This document shows positions 1 to 7,637 of a DNA stretch of 64,000 bases, piece after piece (the first letter of the stretch is position 1; each line of letters begins with the position of its first letter). The notes under the pieces were generated by a model. The model saw only the letters and a list, made by a program, of their open reading frames with translations, was not told the origin of the DNA and made no database searches. The translations under genes were made by a program, and so were the position numbers. Source of the DNA: Arthrobacter sp. MA-N2 (GTDB lineage Bacteria > Actinomycetota > Actinomycetes > Actinomycetales > Micrococcaceae); contig NZ_KI912157.1 of assembly GCF_000517125.1 (NCBI RefSeq), forward strand, positions 30,979 through 94,978. Reading direction: 5' to 3'.

Positions 1-170
1 GCTGGACAGATCTGAAAGCCACGATCAGGAATCCCCTGGTCGACGCCTGGGATTTTCTGACCCAGACCCCTGAACAGATAACCCCCTTCAACTACCCTCT
101 ACGCGGTGAACTAGGCCTTGTGAGGCGTAGCGGCGCCACCCATAAGCGGTGGCAGCACAAGCCCACACTT
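1..170 (+). pseudogene. Truncated copy of a RelE/ParE-like toxin gene
   Basis: Bases 1-169 match 55331-55499, inside the intact toxin gene at 55240-55593, with only two substitutions seen by eye. The reading frame starts at base 3 and gives the toxin's central part (WTDLKATIRN to HKRWQHKPTL). After about base 170 homology stops and the sequence runs into the broken SRAP gene, so the C-terminus is lost. The 5' part lies outside the window. It is either a recombination scar or the edge of a larger duplication. Confidence 0.85.
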
Positions 171-189
171 GGCGAGGGCGGGATGGTCG

Positions 190-722
190 GAGTCCGACGG
201 GGGAGCGGGCATGGTCAGGATCGTGCAGGACAGCAGCTAGGCGTCCGGGTGCGCTCGTCCTCCACTGCGGTGTTGCGCCAGGGCGCGTACAGGCCGGCGA
301 ACGCGATGGTGGCGCCGTCCTCCGGCGCGATCTCGTAGCGCTGCTTAGGGTCCGTCCTCTTTGGCCCGGACTTCTTCCACTCCGCGTAGCTGGCGGCCGG
401 GACAGCGGCCCGCCACCGCGGAACAGAGTTCCTGAATGTCGGTTTGTCGACAACGTCCTCGCTGCGGGCATTGAAGGTAGCGAACTTGGATTCAAATGCC
501 TTGGCGAAGGTGGGGATCATGCCCCAGCGGGCAGCGGCCAACGGACAGCTCCCGGCGCACAATGCCGTCGTCACCCAGCCGGCCCTGCAGAAAGGGAACC
601 TGCGTCGTCGGGCGCACGTCCAGATTCGGCGCAGGCTCTCGGATCCCGGCGCGCAGCTGCGCACCGAACTCGAGGCCCAGCTGATTCATGTTGTCGGGGG
701 TAAGCACATATTCGGAGGGGAT
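190..722 (-). pseudogene. Broken SRAP (YedK/HMCES-type) abasic-site protein gene
   Basis: Three minus-strand frames together read as a SOS-response-associated peptidase: the N-terminal part (EYVLTPDNMNQLGLEFGA, then NLDVRPTTQVP) in one frame, the core (ARWGMIPTFAKAF, FATFNARSED, FAGLYAPWR) in a second, and a tail (SCTILTMPAPP) in a third. Intact members begin Met-Cys-Gly-Arg and use Cys2 to form a DNA-protein crosslink at abasic sites; here that start is gone (the codons before EYVL read PS). Two frameshifts plus loss of both ends make this a dead gene. Its 3' end abuts the toxin fragment at about base 170-190, which suggests a recombination junction. Confidence 0.8.
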
Positions 723-738
723 CTAATCGATTACTGCG

Positions 739-1048
739 CTATCGAAGGTTGGGGCAGTCCTTCCAGACTCCGCCGGAAAGCTGGGACCACATGGTAGCGG
801 TGTCGACGGCGATGCCGATTGTATCGGCGACTCTTCGCGCGGGAAGCGCGGTCGTGAGCTGGTGTCGCACTGCGGCTTCTTTGGTCGAGCGGGGTTTGAT
901 TCCCGCGGTCAACAGGAGAAGGCAGAGGTGCGATTCGGTGATGTGGGTGGTCGGCATGAGGCCTTCGAAGAGCCAGTTGACTCCTGGTGCTCGATAGATT
1001 GTTCGGCTGACCGGGATGTCCAGGTGACGTCGGGTGAGTTGGGCTTAC
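739..1048 (-). pseudogene. C-terminal remnant of a recombinase/integrase-like gene
   Basis: An open minus-strand frame reads QLTRRHLDIPVSRT, then APGVNWLFEGLM, LLLLTAGIKPRSTKEAAVRH and ADTIGIAVDTATMWSQLSGG, ending at a stop near 739 with an in-frame stop at about 1049 upstream. The tail (LGI-x-TTA-x-WA-x-LAGG-like) resembles the C-terminal segment of actinobacterial site-specific recombinases or transposases. No catalytic residues remain in the surviving part. Family assignment is tentative; the neighbouring IstB fragment supports mobile-element debris. Confidence 0.45.
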
Positions 1049-1118
1049 CTTGGCGAAGCTAAGAATCACGTCCATCCGGCATCTGCCGAGTGTTGCATTA
1101 GACGCATCAAAGTTGCAA

Positions 1119-1215
1119 CTAGAACCAGTTGTCGATCAGGAGGTGGGACTTGCCGGTGCCAGAGTCACCGATCAGGCACAGGGGCGCGCCTTTGTGGATC
1201 CAGTCCCTGGTCGCG
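1119..1215 (-). pseudogene. IstB-like ATPase fragment (Walker A only)
   Basis: A short minus-strand reading frame (TRDWIHKGAPLCLIGDSG then TGKSHLLIDNWF, stop) carries the P-loop GDSGTGKS typical of IstB, the transposition helper ATPase of IS21-type elements. Only about 32 residues around the Walker A motif survive, so this is a relic. Confidence 0.6.
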
Positions 1216-1344
1216 GGGTGTGGATGTGCACGTGCCTCGGGATGCGGCAATCAGGTGAATCCTGAGTTCCTGAATTCCCGTCGGTACTGATTGACCGGGC
1301 CACCGACCCTGATCCCAAAGGTGCCGGAAGTGACCGGCGGCGGG

Positions 1345-1962
1345 TCAGGCGTGTAGGCCGCTTCGCTTGAATCGGCCGGGAATTTCGACGTAGTAGATGG
1401 ATCCTGCGGCGGGAAAGAAGAAGCGGTGTCCAGCGTGTCGGATTGGCTGGTAGTTGTGTCCGAAGGGGTCATGGACCGTGGCCCGTTCGAGGTGGTCCAG
1501 TCCGGCGAGGAGGCCATCGACGTCCTTGAGTGTCGCCGGGTGGGTTACTTCGCCGTCCACGTCCAGAACCCAAGGTGCGTCCGTGACCCTGGCGTGTTCG
1601 AGGGAAAGGGTTTCAAACAATCCGCCCAGGAGGGCTTCCAGTGTTGTCGGGTAGAACCGCTGCAAGGGATGGGTCTGCATGTTCCGATGCTGGTTGTTCG
1701 TCCAGGCCTGGCGGAGCCAGTTGAATTCCACCGTGCCCAATGAAGGGCCCAGGCGAAGGTTCCTGTCATTGTCCATGGTCAGGCCGTAGTCGTTGCCGGC
1801 CCGGTCGAGAATGCAGGCTGCTTCGTCAACGTACTCCAGGTCTTCGAGCATGGCCGACCGTGACGGGTAGTACGAGAAATTACCGTTCTCATCGACTACT
1901 ACATAGCCGTTCGGAACCGTGGCATCGGGTACTGTCCGTGCGGTGGTTTCAGTGCGTTTCAT
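1345..1962 (-). CDS. Conserved protein of unknown function, paralogue 1 of 3 in the K+ island
   Basis: 205 residues, family not recognised. It is clearly homologous to the genes at 3818-4456 and 15667-16287. Shared blocks: YVVVD-x-NG-x-FSYYPS near the N-terminus, LEYVDEAACILDRAGND, a central VEFNWLRQAW, FETLSLEHA, a block of HP-x-TL-x-DVDGLLAGLDHL, DPFGHNYQPIRH and a C-terminal YYVEI. There is no signal peptide or membrane segment, so it is probably cytosolic. Start chosen at 1962 because the paralogues begin there (AGGAG 8 nt upstream); an in-frame ATG at 2007 behind AAGGA would add 15 residues. The four-half-site operator-like repeat at 2071-2120 lies upstream. Position beside MgtC, Kdp and APC transporters suggests a role in cation homeostasis; that is inference. 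Confidence 0.85.
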   Translation of the reverse strand: MKRTETTARTVPDATVPNGYVVVDENGNFSYYPSRSAMLEDLEYVDEAACILDRAGNDYGLTMDNDRNLRLGPSLGTVEFNWLRQAWTNNQHRNMQTHPLQRFYPTTLEALLGGLFETLSLEHARVTDAPWVLDVDGEVTHPATLKDVDGLLAGLDHLERATVHDPFGHNYQPIRHAGHRFFFPAAGSIYYVEIPGRFKRSGLHA

Positions 1963-2070
1963 GGCGTCAGCTCCTGCGGAGGACCGGTCCAGTGCCCGGA
2001 TGGCCATGGATTCCTTTTTTATGAGATCACCGAATTTTATGAGATCACCGAACGGACTGCCCGCCGTCGG

Positions 2071-2120
2071 TCTTAATGGTTTCCATATGCTGGCAGGCGG
2101 AAATTTAGCAGTCTCTTAAC
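2071..2120 (-). promoter_or_regulatory. Four-half-site direct-repeat operator upstream of paralogue 1
   Basis: On the minus strand from 2120, half-sites TTAAG, CTAAA, TATGG and TTAAG start at relative positions 2, 13, 34 and 45 (intervals 11, 21 and 11 bp). The 50-bp block is nearly identical to that at 4550-4599 and shares geometry with the blocks before mgtC and kdp. An 11 bp direct-repeat period is typical of OmpR/PhoB-family response-regulator sites. Confidence 0.65.
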
Positions 2121-2274
2121 ATCGGGGAGCCAACGCTTATCAGGTACCTGTTGAGCCGGCGCGTCCGGCGACCGCATCACCACCGTCCGGCCGAGCCTGC
2201 ACACCCTCGCCGGCCGTTGATGCAGCCCGGGGGAGCGAGCGAGAGCGGGATGGTCGGTGGCTTCGACCGCGCCC

Positions 2275-2324
2275 GTTAGGATTCCGTTAATATCCGGGCC
2301 CCCGGCGTAGGGATTGTGTTAAGA
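2275..2324 (+). promoter_or_regulatory. Four-half-site direct-repeat operator upstream of mgtC-like gene
   Basis: Half-sites TTAGG (2276), TTAAT (2287), TAGGG (2308) and TTAAG (2319) occur with the same 11/21/11 bp spacing as upstream of kdp and the three unknown paralogues. The region between 2121 and 2440 shows no other clear element besides the mgtC ribosome-binding site region. Confidence 0.6.
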
Positions 2325-2440
2325 GGCGCTCCGGAAAGGTTTTTCCGGTGTCTAATCGTCGTGTGGTCCCCTGAAGGGGGCCGGATTGGTCGTGAACGGC
2401 GAACCGTTCCCCGCCAGGGACGCACCGATATCGGAGAGAC

Positions 2441-3139
2441 ATGACTGACCTGGGCGCGCAGCTTCTTCCACTTGCCGTGGCTTTCGTGCTTTCCTCATTG
2501 ATCGGCCTCGAAAGAGAACTGCGCCACAAAGTCGCAGGGTTGCGCACCCACGCATTCGTGGGAATGGGCGCGGCTGTCTTCATGCTGATCAGCAAATATG
2601 GGTTCGACGACATCCTTGAACCCGGCCGGGTGGTGAACAACCCGGGCCAGCTGGCCGGACAGATCATCACCGGCATCGGGTTTCTCGGGGGCGGCATCAT
2701 TTTCGTGCGCCGGGAAAGCGCCCGGGGCATCATCACGGCCGTGAGCATCTGGGTGGTAGCCGGAATCGGCATGGCCGCCGGGGCCGGACTCTACGCACTC
2801 GCCATCGCAAGCACGGTCGGCGCTTTTCTCATCACGCTCGTGTTCACGCCCATCACCGCCCGGATGCGGCGCAGTCAGGACATTTTCGGAGAGGTCTCGT
2901 TGACGTACAGGCAGGGCACCGGGGTTCTTCGTCAGGCGATGGCCGAGCTGACCCGCAGCGGTTGCACCGTCGAAGCCCTCAAAGTGACGCCGGCCACCAC
3001 TGGAGAGTCTGACGTGTGCGTCTTGATGGAAGTACGCGGACGGGCGAAACTGGCAGACCTGACCGCTGTTCTGATCCAGATTCCCGGTGTCGTCACCGTG
3101 CGCAGCGACCCCAGCATCCGCGACAGCACAGATCGATGA
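2441..3139 (+). CDS. MgtC/SapB-family membrane protein
   Basis: 232 residues. The N-terminal ~140 residues hold about five hydrophobic segments with the family signature GLERELRHKVAGLRTH near residues 23-38 and the glycine-rich GIGFLGGGIIF near 84-94. The C-terminal ~80 residues form a soluble ACT-like domain, as in long MgtC proteins. MgtC proteins act at low Mg2+ and low pH and can influence K+ and phosphate balance and F-type ATPase; their exact activity varies. The upstream direct-repeat block shared with kdp links it to the potassium island. ATG start with no close alternative. Confidence 0.9.
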   Translation: MTDLGAQLLPLAVAFVLSSLIGLERELRHKVAGLRTHAFVGMGAAVFMLISKYGFDDILEPGRVVNNPGQLAGQIITGIGFLGGGIIFVRRESARGIITAVSIWVVAGIGMAAGAGLYALAIASTVGAFLITLVFTPITARMRRSQDIFGEVSLTYRQGTGVLRQAMAELTRSGCTVEALKVTPATTGESDVCVLMEVRGRAKLADLTAVLIQIPGVVTVRSDPSIRDSTDR

Positions 3140-3268
3140 CCAACGAGCACAACATCGGCAACACACGGCTTGACGCCAGCAAGATGGCCACAGCACCGGT
3201 GGGCATTTCGTCAGGGACCGTGGGCAGCCATGCGGACGACGTCGACCTTGGGCGGTGCCACGCGGCGG

Positions 3269-3514
3269 CTATTCGATGATGTCACGGGCATGCGCATCGA
3301 GTCTTTGCTGGCGCCACATCCAGGAACCTAGCCCGGTCAGGGGGAGAAACACCAAGCCGGACACCAGAGCCCCCACGTTGGCGGATGAGGCGGCAATCAC
3401 AAGTTCGATCACAGCAACCAGGGCCGAAACGATCGTCAGTGACGGTATGAGCCAGGGCTGCCCAGGTAGTACCCGCCGTGCAGGCTCTTGCCCGGAGCGT
3501 GAAGTTGTCGACAT
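3269..3514 (-). CDS. Small two-helix membrane protein, unknown function
   Basis: 81 residues, with a charged N-terminus (residues 1-19), two hydrophobic segments (about 23-43 and 47-64) and a basic/acidic tail WRQQRLDAHARDIIE. It is convergent with mgtC. A purine-rich GGAGG lies upstream of the ATG, though somewhat far away. Family not recognised; the membrane topology and the clean frame support a real gene. Confidence 0.6.
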   Translation of the reverse strand: MSTTSRSGQEPARRVLPGQPWLIPSLTIVSALVAVIELVIAASSANVGALVSGLVFLPLTGLGSWMWRQQRLDAHARDIIE

Positions 3515-3817
3515 GCTTGGCCCGATCCTCCGAGGACTCCATGACGATACGTGGACATAGCAACCAGTCCGGCTTGTCTATTGGTTCCGCTTGTCCTGTC
3601 CTGATGCCGGCCGAGCAGGGCCGAACAGGAATCGGGACCAAATGATGATCTGGGGAGCGCCAATAATTCCCGCGAAGATGAGGCCCATCCAAGGTCCAGA
3701 TCATGGGGAACGGGTTCACCGGCCATCCGATGATCGTGTCAACTATTTCCGGCCGGAATGATCTGCAGGCCCTCTCCTGTCCGGTGGGAAGGGAGAGGGC
3801 CCGCAGAAAAGCGGGTG
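3515..3817. other. Intergenic stretch, possible decayed small membrane ORF
   Basis: The minus strand between about 3555 and 3740 reads as a hydrophobic peptide (VDTIIGWPVNPFPMIWTL, then in the next frame MGLIFAGIIGAPQIIIWSRF) interrupted by a one-base shift near 3684. It could be a broken small membrane gene. No other feature is seen. Confidence 0.3.
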
Positions 3818-4456
3818 TCAGTTTTGTATGCCTGAGGTCTGGAGGTGCCGTCGACGGGGGTCGATCTCGACGTAGTAGATCGAGCCAGCGCCGGGGGCGA
3901 GGAACCGGGTGGTGTGGCGGACTGGCCGGTATTCATGTCCGAAGGGGTCACGAACGGTGGCCCGTTCGAGGTGATCCAGCCCTGCGAGGAGACCGTCGAC
4001 GTCCCTGAGCGTGGCCGGGTGCGTTTCTTCCCCGCCCACGTCCAGGACCCACGGTGTCCCGTTGGCCTTGCTGGCGCGTTCGAGGGAAAGGGTTTCAAAC
4101 AATTCGGCCACAAGGGCATCCCGGCTTGCCGGGTAGAAGCGCTGCAGGGGATGGGCCTGTATGTTCCGGTGCCGGTTGTTCATCCAGGCCTGGCGGAGCC
4201 AGCTGAATTCCACCGGCCCGAACACGGGGCCAAGGCACAGGTTCCTGTCCTTATCCAGGGTCAGGCGGCAGTCGTTGCCGGCCCGGTCGAGGACGCAGGC
4301 TGCTTCGTCGACGTACTCCAGGTCCTCGAGCATGGCGGACTCTGACGGGTAGTACGTGAAATCACCGATGTCATCGACCACGACATAGTCTTTCGGACGC
4401 GTGCCCGGGACCGTGGCATCGGGTGCCGTTCCCTTGGTCAAGGCAATGCGCTTCAT
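3818..4456 (-). CDS. Conserved protein of unknown function, paralogue 2 of 3 in the K+ island
   Basis: 212 residues, strongly similar along its length to the gene at 1345-1962 (YVVVDDIGDFTYYPSESAML, LEYVDEAACVLDRAGND, VEFSWLRQAWMNN, FETLSLERA, DPFGHEYRPVRH, YYVEID). The last ten residues are unique. The ATG overlaps by ATGA a short upstream frame starting behind GGGAGG near 4503 and reading MATRAVDRSSQEMNSP; in paralogue 1 the equivalent segment is in frame with the gene. The leader may couple translation. An operator-like block lies at 4550-4599. Same inferred context as paralogue 1. Confidence 0.85.
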   Translation of the reverse strand: MKRIALTKGTAPDATVPGTRPKDYVVVDDIGDFTYYPSESAMLEDLEYVDEAACVLDRAGNDCRLTLDKDRNLCLGPVFGPVEFSWLRQAWMNNRHRNIQAHPLQRFYPASRDALVAELFETLSLERASKANGTPWVLDVGGEETHPATLRDVDGLLAGLDHLERATVRDPFGHEYRPVRHTTRFLAPGAGSIYYVEIDPRRRHLQTSGIQN

Positions 4457-4549
4457 GGTGAATTCATCTCCTGCGAGGACCGGTCCACGGCCCGGGTGGC
4501 CATGGATTCCTCCCTTTCATCACATCACCGAACACAGCGGCCGCCCGGT

Positions 4550-4599
4550 TCTTAATGGATTCCATATGCCGGAGGGCGGAAATTTAGCACTCTCTTAAT
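4550..4599 (-). promoter_or_regulatory. Four-half-site direct-repeat operator upstream of paralogue 2
   Basis: Minus-strand half-sites TTAAG, CTAAA, TATGG and TTAAG at relative positions 2, 13, 34 and 45, with the whole 50-bp block nearly identical to 2071-2120. Conservation stretches across the spacers (AAATTTCCGCC and ATGGAA), so this may also contain core promoter elements. Confidence 0.65.
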
Positions 4600-4760
4600 G
4601 AGCCTGATTCCACCCCTTGCAGTCAGCACAGTCTCGCTGGACCATGCCGCTCGCTGCAGTCTTTGTCTTTGAGATTGTGCCCCGCGGCTATGAGGTCGGG
4701 AAGCCTGGTGACCACGTACCTGTAGAAGTTTGTTATCTGAACCTGGCGTGATGGCGAACA

Positions 4761-4798
4761 GGATCGTGGGAATCGCCATTCATCGCTTCCCACGATCC
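4761..4798. repeat. Perfect inverted repeat (12-bp arms, 14-nt loop)
   Basis: GGATCGTGGGAA at 4761-4772 pairs exactly with TTCCCACGATCC at 4787-4798; weaker outer pairing (CCTGGC with GCCAGG) extends it. It lies between the divergent paralogue 2 promoter and the small gene at 4859. It could be a terminator-like hairpin or a protein-binding palindrome; there is no T-tract. Confidence 0.65.
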
Positions 4799-4858
4799 CG
4801 CGATGCCAGGCTTTGCCAAGGGCTCGAGCAAGGATGCCAGACATGGCAGAATTCGGCC

Positions 4859-5095
4859 ATGAGTATCGAGCACTGGTGGCCGAAACTGAAGCCATCCACG
4901 CGGGAATGGCTGATCGAGAACAATGGCGATGCGGTGCCCGCGGAGGTGGTCGCCGAGATCACGGAAGCTGACGGACCGATCGCTTCCGACGCATGGTGGG
5001 CTGGTCGGAGCGGGCACTCGGGGTTCTATTTCCCGGACGAGGCGATCGATTGGATCGAGGCGGTCGCAAACGGAGAGGCGCCCGAACGGCCCTGA
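4859..5095 (+). CDS. Small hypothetical protein, family shared with 23277-23603
   Basis: 78 residues, beginning MSIEHWWPKLKPSTREWLIE. The pattern W-x-x-L-(x)n-TR-x-WL-x-EN-x-G-x-x-VP recurs at the start of the gene at 23277, so both belong to one small-protein family of unknown function. The ATG at 4859 was chosen because similarity starts there; a longer frame exists upstream but crosses the hairpin at 4761-4798. It is convergent with the transporter gene at 5132. Confidence 0.6.
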   Translation: MSIEHWWPKLKPSTREWLIENNGDAVPAEVVAEITEADGPIASDAWWAGRSGHSGFYFPDEAIDWIEAVANGEAPERP

Positions 5096-5131
5096 CACCG
5101 GCGTTGCGTCGGCGATGGGGCCTCGGCGCGG

Positions 5132-7108
5132 TCAGCCGACGTGGACCCAAGGACGCCGGGTGATATCGGGTTCGGCTTCGCGCAGGACTTCGCGGGTCAC
5201 CGGGGCGATCTCGCCCTCGCCCAGGAACAGGAACTTCAGGAGATTGATGACCGGGTTGCCTTCGGTCCAGCGGAAGTAGATATGCGGCATCAGACCCGTC
5301 ACGTCGCGGATGTGCAGCAGCACGGAGGCAATGGTGTTGGGGACCACCGGGCCGTGGACTTCGAGGATCTTGTGTCCGTGCCGGGTGATGCCGCGGACTT
5401 CAAGTGCGGTTTCGAAGTCGGAAGAATCAACCACGATCACTTCGAGGAAGAGTGCCTGGTAATCGACCGGAATGTGGCTGACCTCGATGGCCGAGGTGAG
5501 TTTGTCCCGGTAGGCCTCCGCAGTGAGGCGGAGGGGTTCATGGGCGATGAGCGCAATCGGACCGCTCAGATTGGTGGACATGAATTCCAGCGCCTGCCGG
5601 TCCAAATGGACGTGGGTGGCGTGCAGTTCAAAGGAGCGCCGGATCCTGGAAAGCAGGGAGATCACGATGATGCCCGCGATGAAAATGGCGGCGATCCGGA
5701 TGCCTTCGGGACGCTCGAACATGTTGGCGATCGTGGTGTAGATAAACACTATGGCGATGACGCCGAATCCAACTGTGCGCTTGCGCTGCCTCAAGCGGCG
5801 CGCGGAGAGCGTCACCGCCACGGCTGCCGAGGTCATCAGCACCAACACACCGGTTGCGTACGCACCACCTTGGGCGTCGACGTCGGCGTTGAAAAGGAAC
5901 GTGATCAGGAACCCGATGAGGGTGAAGACCAGCACCAGGGGGCGCACCGCCCGGGCCCACTCTGGAGCCATGCCGTAGCGGGGGAGGTACCTTGGGACCA
6001 GGTTCAGCAGCCCGGCCATGGCGGAGGCGCCGGCGAACCAGAGGATGGCGATGGTGCTCAGGTCGTAGACGGTGCCGAACCCTACGCCGAGATACTGGTG
6101 CGCCAGGAACGCCAGGGCGCGGCCGTCGGCCTGGCCGCCGGGCTGGAATTCCTGCTCCGGGATCAGCACAACGGTGATGAAACTGGTAGTGATCAGGAAG
6201 GCACTCATGATGACCGCTGCCGTTGTCAGGAGCCGGCGGGTTCCCTTGATCCGTCCGACGGGGTTTTCCTCGGTGTCTGTTTCGGAGCCGCGGATCTGCG
6301 GCATGACAGCGACGCCGGTCTCGAAACCGGACATGCCTAGCGCCAGTTTGGGGAAAACCACCAAGGCAATGCCGACCACCATCAGCGGGTTTCCGTGGGA
6401 GGTGGACAGCGCCGTCCACCAGTCGGTGACGGCTGCGGGATAGGCAACGACTTCAGCCATTGTGACCACCACGAGCACGACGTTCAAGCCCAGATACAGG
6501 ACGACGAGGGTAACGGCGACCCCGATCGCTTCCTTGAATCCTCGAAGGAACACGGCGGCGAGCAACGCCAGCAGGAACAGCGTGACCGCGACATTTTGGC
6601 CTTGCAACCAGCCGGGTGCTATCGGGTTCTGGATCAGGTGGGCAGTGGCATCTGCTGCGGATAGGGTCATGGTGATCATGAAGTCTGTCGCGGCGAAGCC
6701 CAGCAGCACCAGGACGAAGAATTTGCCGGTCCAGCGCGGCATCAGGCGCTCCAGCATGGCGATGGATCCCTCACCGCGGTGGCTTTCGCCTGCCACCCGG
6801 TGGTAGACCGGAAGGGCGCCAAGCAAAGTGAGGCCAACCAGTACCAAGGTGGCGATCGGGGAAATCACTCCCGCGGCCAGTACCGCAATGGCCGGCGCGT
6901 AACCCAGGCTGGAGAAGTAGTCGACGCCGGTGAGGCACATGACCTGCCACCAGGAATGCTTCTTCAAGTGGGCGTCGCTCGCCGCGCCCGGGCCTTGGTG
7001 GATTCCTTTGGAGTCCTGCAGCCCGAAAAGCAGCCACGTCCGCAGGGACGCCATGCCCCCCGGTCGTGGTGCTGAAGGATCCGCCGGTGGCCTGCTCAAG
7101 GTAGTCAT
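5132..7108 (-). CDS. APC-superfamily transporter, 658 aa, probable K+ uptake (copy 1)
   Basis: About twelve hydrophobic segments fill residues 60-480, followed by a ~170-residue cytosolic domain. N-terminal landmarks are LTGVDYFSSLGYAPAIA and HRVAGESHRGEGSIAMLERL; the protein belongs to the APC permease superfamily that includes amino-acid permeases and the KUP and KimA potassium importers, but lacks the standard KUP signature. It is a near-complete paralogue of 16436-18412. Both copies flank kdp and share its TTAAG repeat, so potassium uptake is the best inference; an amino-acid substrate cannot be excluded. ATG start behind a purine-rich stretch, with TTAAG/TCAAG repeat and extended -10 at 7151-7211. 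Confidence 0.8.
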   Translation of the reverse strand: MTTLSRPPADPSAPRPGGMASLRTWLLFGLQDSKGIHQGPGAASDAHLKKHSWWQVMCLTGVDYFSSLGYAPAIAVLAAGVISPIATLVLVGLTLLGALPVYHRVAGESHRGEGSIAMLERLMPRWTGKFFVLVLLGFAATDFMITMTLSAADATAHLIQNPIAPGWLQGQNVAVTLFLLALLAAVFLRGFKEAIGVAVTLVVLYLGLNVVLVVVTMAEVVAYPAAVTDWWTALSTSHGNPLMVVGIALVVFPKLALGMSGFETGVAVMPQIRGSETDTEENPVGRIKGTRRLLTTAAVIMSAFLITTSFITVVLIPEQEFQPGGQADGRALAFLAHQYLGVGFGTVYDLSTIAILWFAGASAMAGLLNLVPRYLPRYGMAPEWARAVRPLVLVFTLIGFLITFLFNADVDAQGGAYATGVLVLMTSAAVAVTLSARRLRQRKRTVGFGVIAIVFIYTTIANMFERPEGIRIAAIFIAGIIVISLLSRIRRSFELHATHVHLDRQALEFMSTNLSGPIALIAHEPLRLTAEAYRDKLTSAIEVSHIPVDYQALFLEVIVVDSSDFETALEVRGITRHGHKILEVHGPVVPNTIASVLLHIRDVTGLMPHIYFRWTEGNPVINLLKFLFLGEGEIAPVTREVLREAEPDITRRPWVHVG

Positions 7109-7150
7109 GGTGTCCTTTCAGCGCGACGCACAACACCGCGATCATCGCTG

Positions 7151-7211
7151 AAGATAACACCGGCCACCAAGCTTTCACCCCAGGCGGGGTCGATCTTGAT
7201 GAATCCTTAAC
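7151..7211 (-). promoter_or_regulatory. Promoter with TTAAG-N6-TCAAG direct repeat and extended -10 (transporter copy 1)
   Basis: On the minus strand, GTTAAGGATTCATCAAGA occupies 7211-7194 (half-sites 11 bp apart) and TGTTATCTT, a TGn-TATCTT-type extended -10, lies at 7159-7151. The transporter at 16436 has the same repeat and the same -10 at exactly the same distance, although the intervening DNA differs. Confidence 0.7.
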
Positions 7212-7297
7212 GTCCATGACCCGGAAACGACATCGGCGCAGCCGAACGGCTGGCCTGCGTCGGTTCCAGCTACCCGGGCACCGAACCCGTCGCACCT

Positions 7298-7347
7298 GTT
7301 AAGAAGCCGTCAAGATTCAACCCTGCCGCATTAAGAAACCGTTAGGA
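7298..7347 (+). promoter_or_regulatory. Four-half-site direct-repeat operator upstream of kdp operon
   Basis: Half-sites TTAAG (7299), TCAAG (7310), TTAAG (7331) and TTAGG (7342) give two 18-bp repeats, GTTAAGAAGCCGTCAAGA and ATTAAGAAACCGTTAGGA, 32 bp apart. This is the strongest of the island's elements. KdpE, an OmpR-family regulator encoded downstream, is the obvious candidate to bind it. Confidence 0.7.
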
Positions 7348-7422
7348 CGGCCCTTTTCCTGCCCGCAAAGGAGTTGACTGGCAGCAGCCCCGCAAACGGG
7401 GCACGGATGAAAGGACGTTCCA

Positions 7423-7536
7423 GTGGCCGACGTGGCTGTTGTGGGGATTTTCGTGGTGTCCATGGGGATCGTGATGTGGATAGCCCACCTTCTGGGCAAA
7501 ATGGTCGACGGCGACGGGCCGGTGAACGGGCAGTGA
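7423..7536 (+). CDS. 37-residue membrane peptide preceding kdpF
   Basis: GTG start with AAAGGA 7-8 nt upstream. The product (beginning VADVAVVGIFVVSMGIVMWI) has one hydrophobic segment at about residues 4-24 and a short polar tail ending NGQ. Its stop overlaps the kdpF GTG by GTGA, so the two are translationally coupled. It is the first cistron of the kdp operon. It could be an additional small subunit or regulator of KdpFABC; this is inferred only from position and coupling. Confidence 0.65.
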   Translation: MADVAVVGIFVVSMGIVMWIAHLLGKMVDGDGPVNGQ

Positions 7537-7631
7537 GCGCGGACGCGGTGATGTGGTTGGTCCTGTTCATCGCAGGCCTGTGTCTCTTCGGCTACCTGTT
7601 GGCCGTACTGATCCATCCGGAAAAGTGGTGA
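7533..7631 (+). CDS. kdpF: KdpF small subunit of K+-transporting ATPase
   Basis: 32 residues (VSADAVMWLVLFIAGLCLFG, then YLLAVLIHPEKW). The single transmembrane helix and the typical YLL-x-x-L-x-x-PE-x-(F/W) ending identify KdpF, which stabilises the KdpABC complex. GTG start overlaps the preceding small ORF by 4 nt; kdpA follows after 6 nt. Confidence 0.85.
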   Translation: MSADAVMWLVLFIAGLCLFGYLLAVLIHPEKW

Positions 7632-7637
7632 TACCGG

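Noticed and set aside
5141..6340. Long plus-strand frame inside the transporter gene at 5132-7108
   Set aside because: It is antisense to a well-conserved membrane protein and has the biased composition typical of high-GC shadow frames.
5132..7108. Assigning the APC transporter as kup
   Set aside because: The standard KUP signature near the N-terminus is absent; the family relation to K+ importers is inferred from context only.
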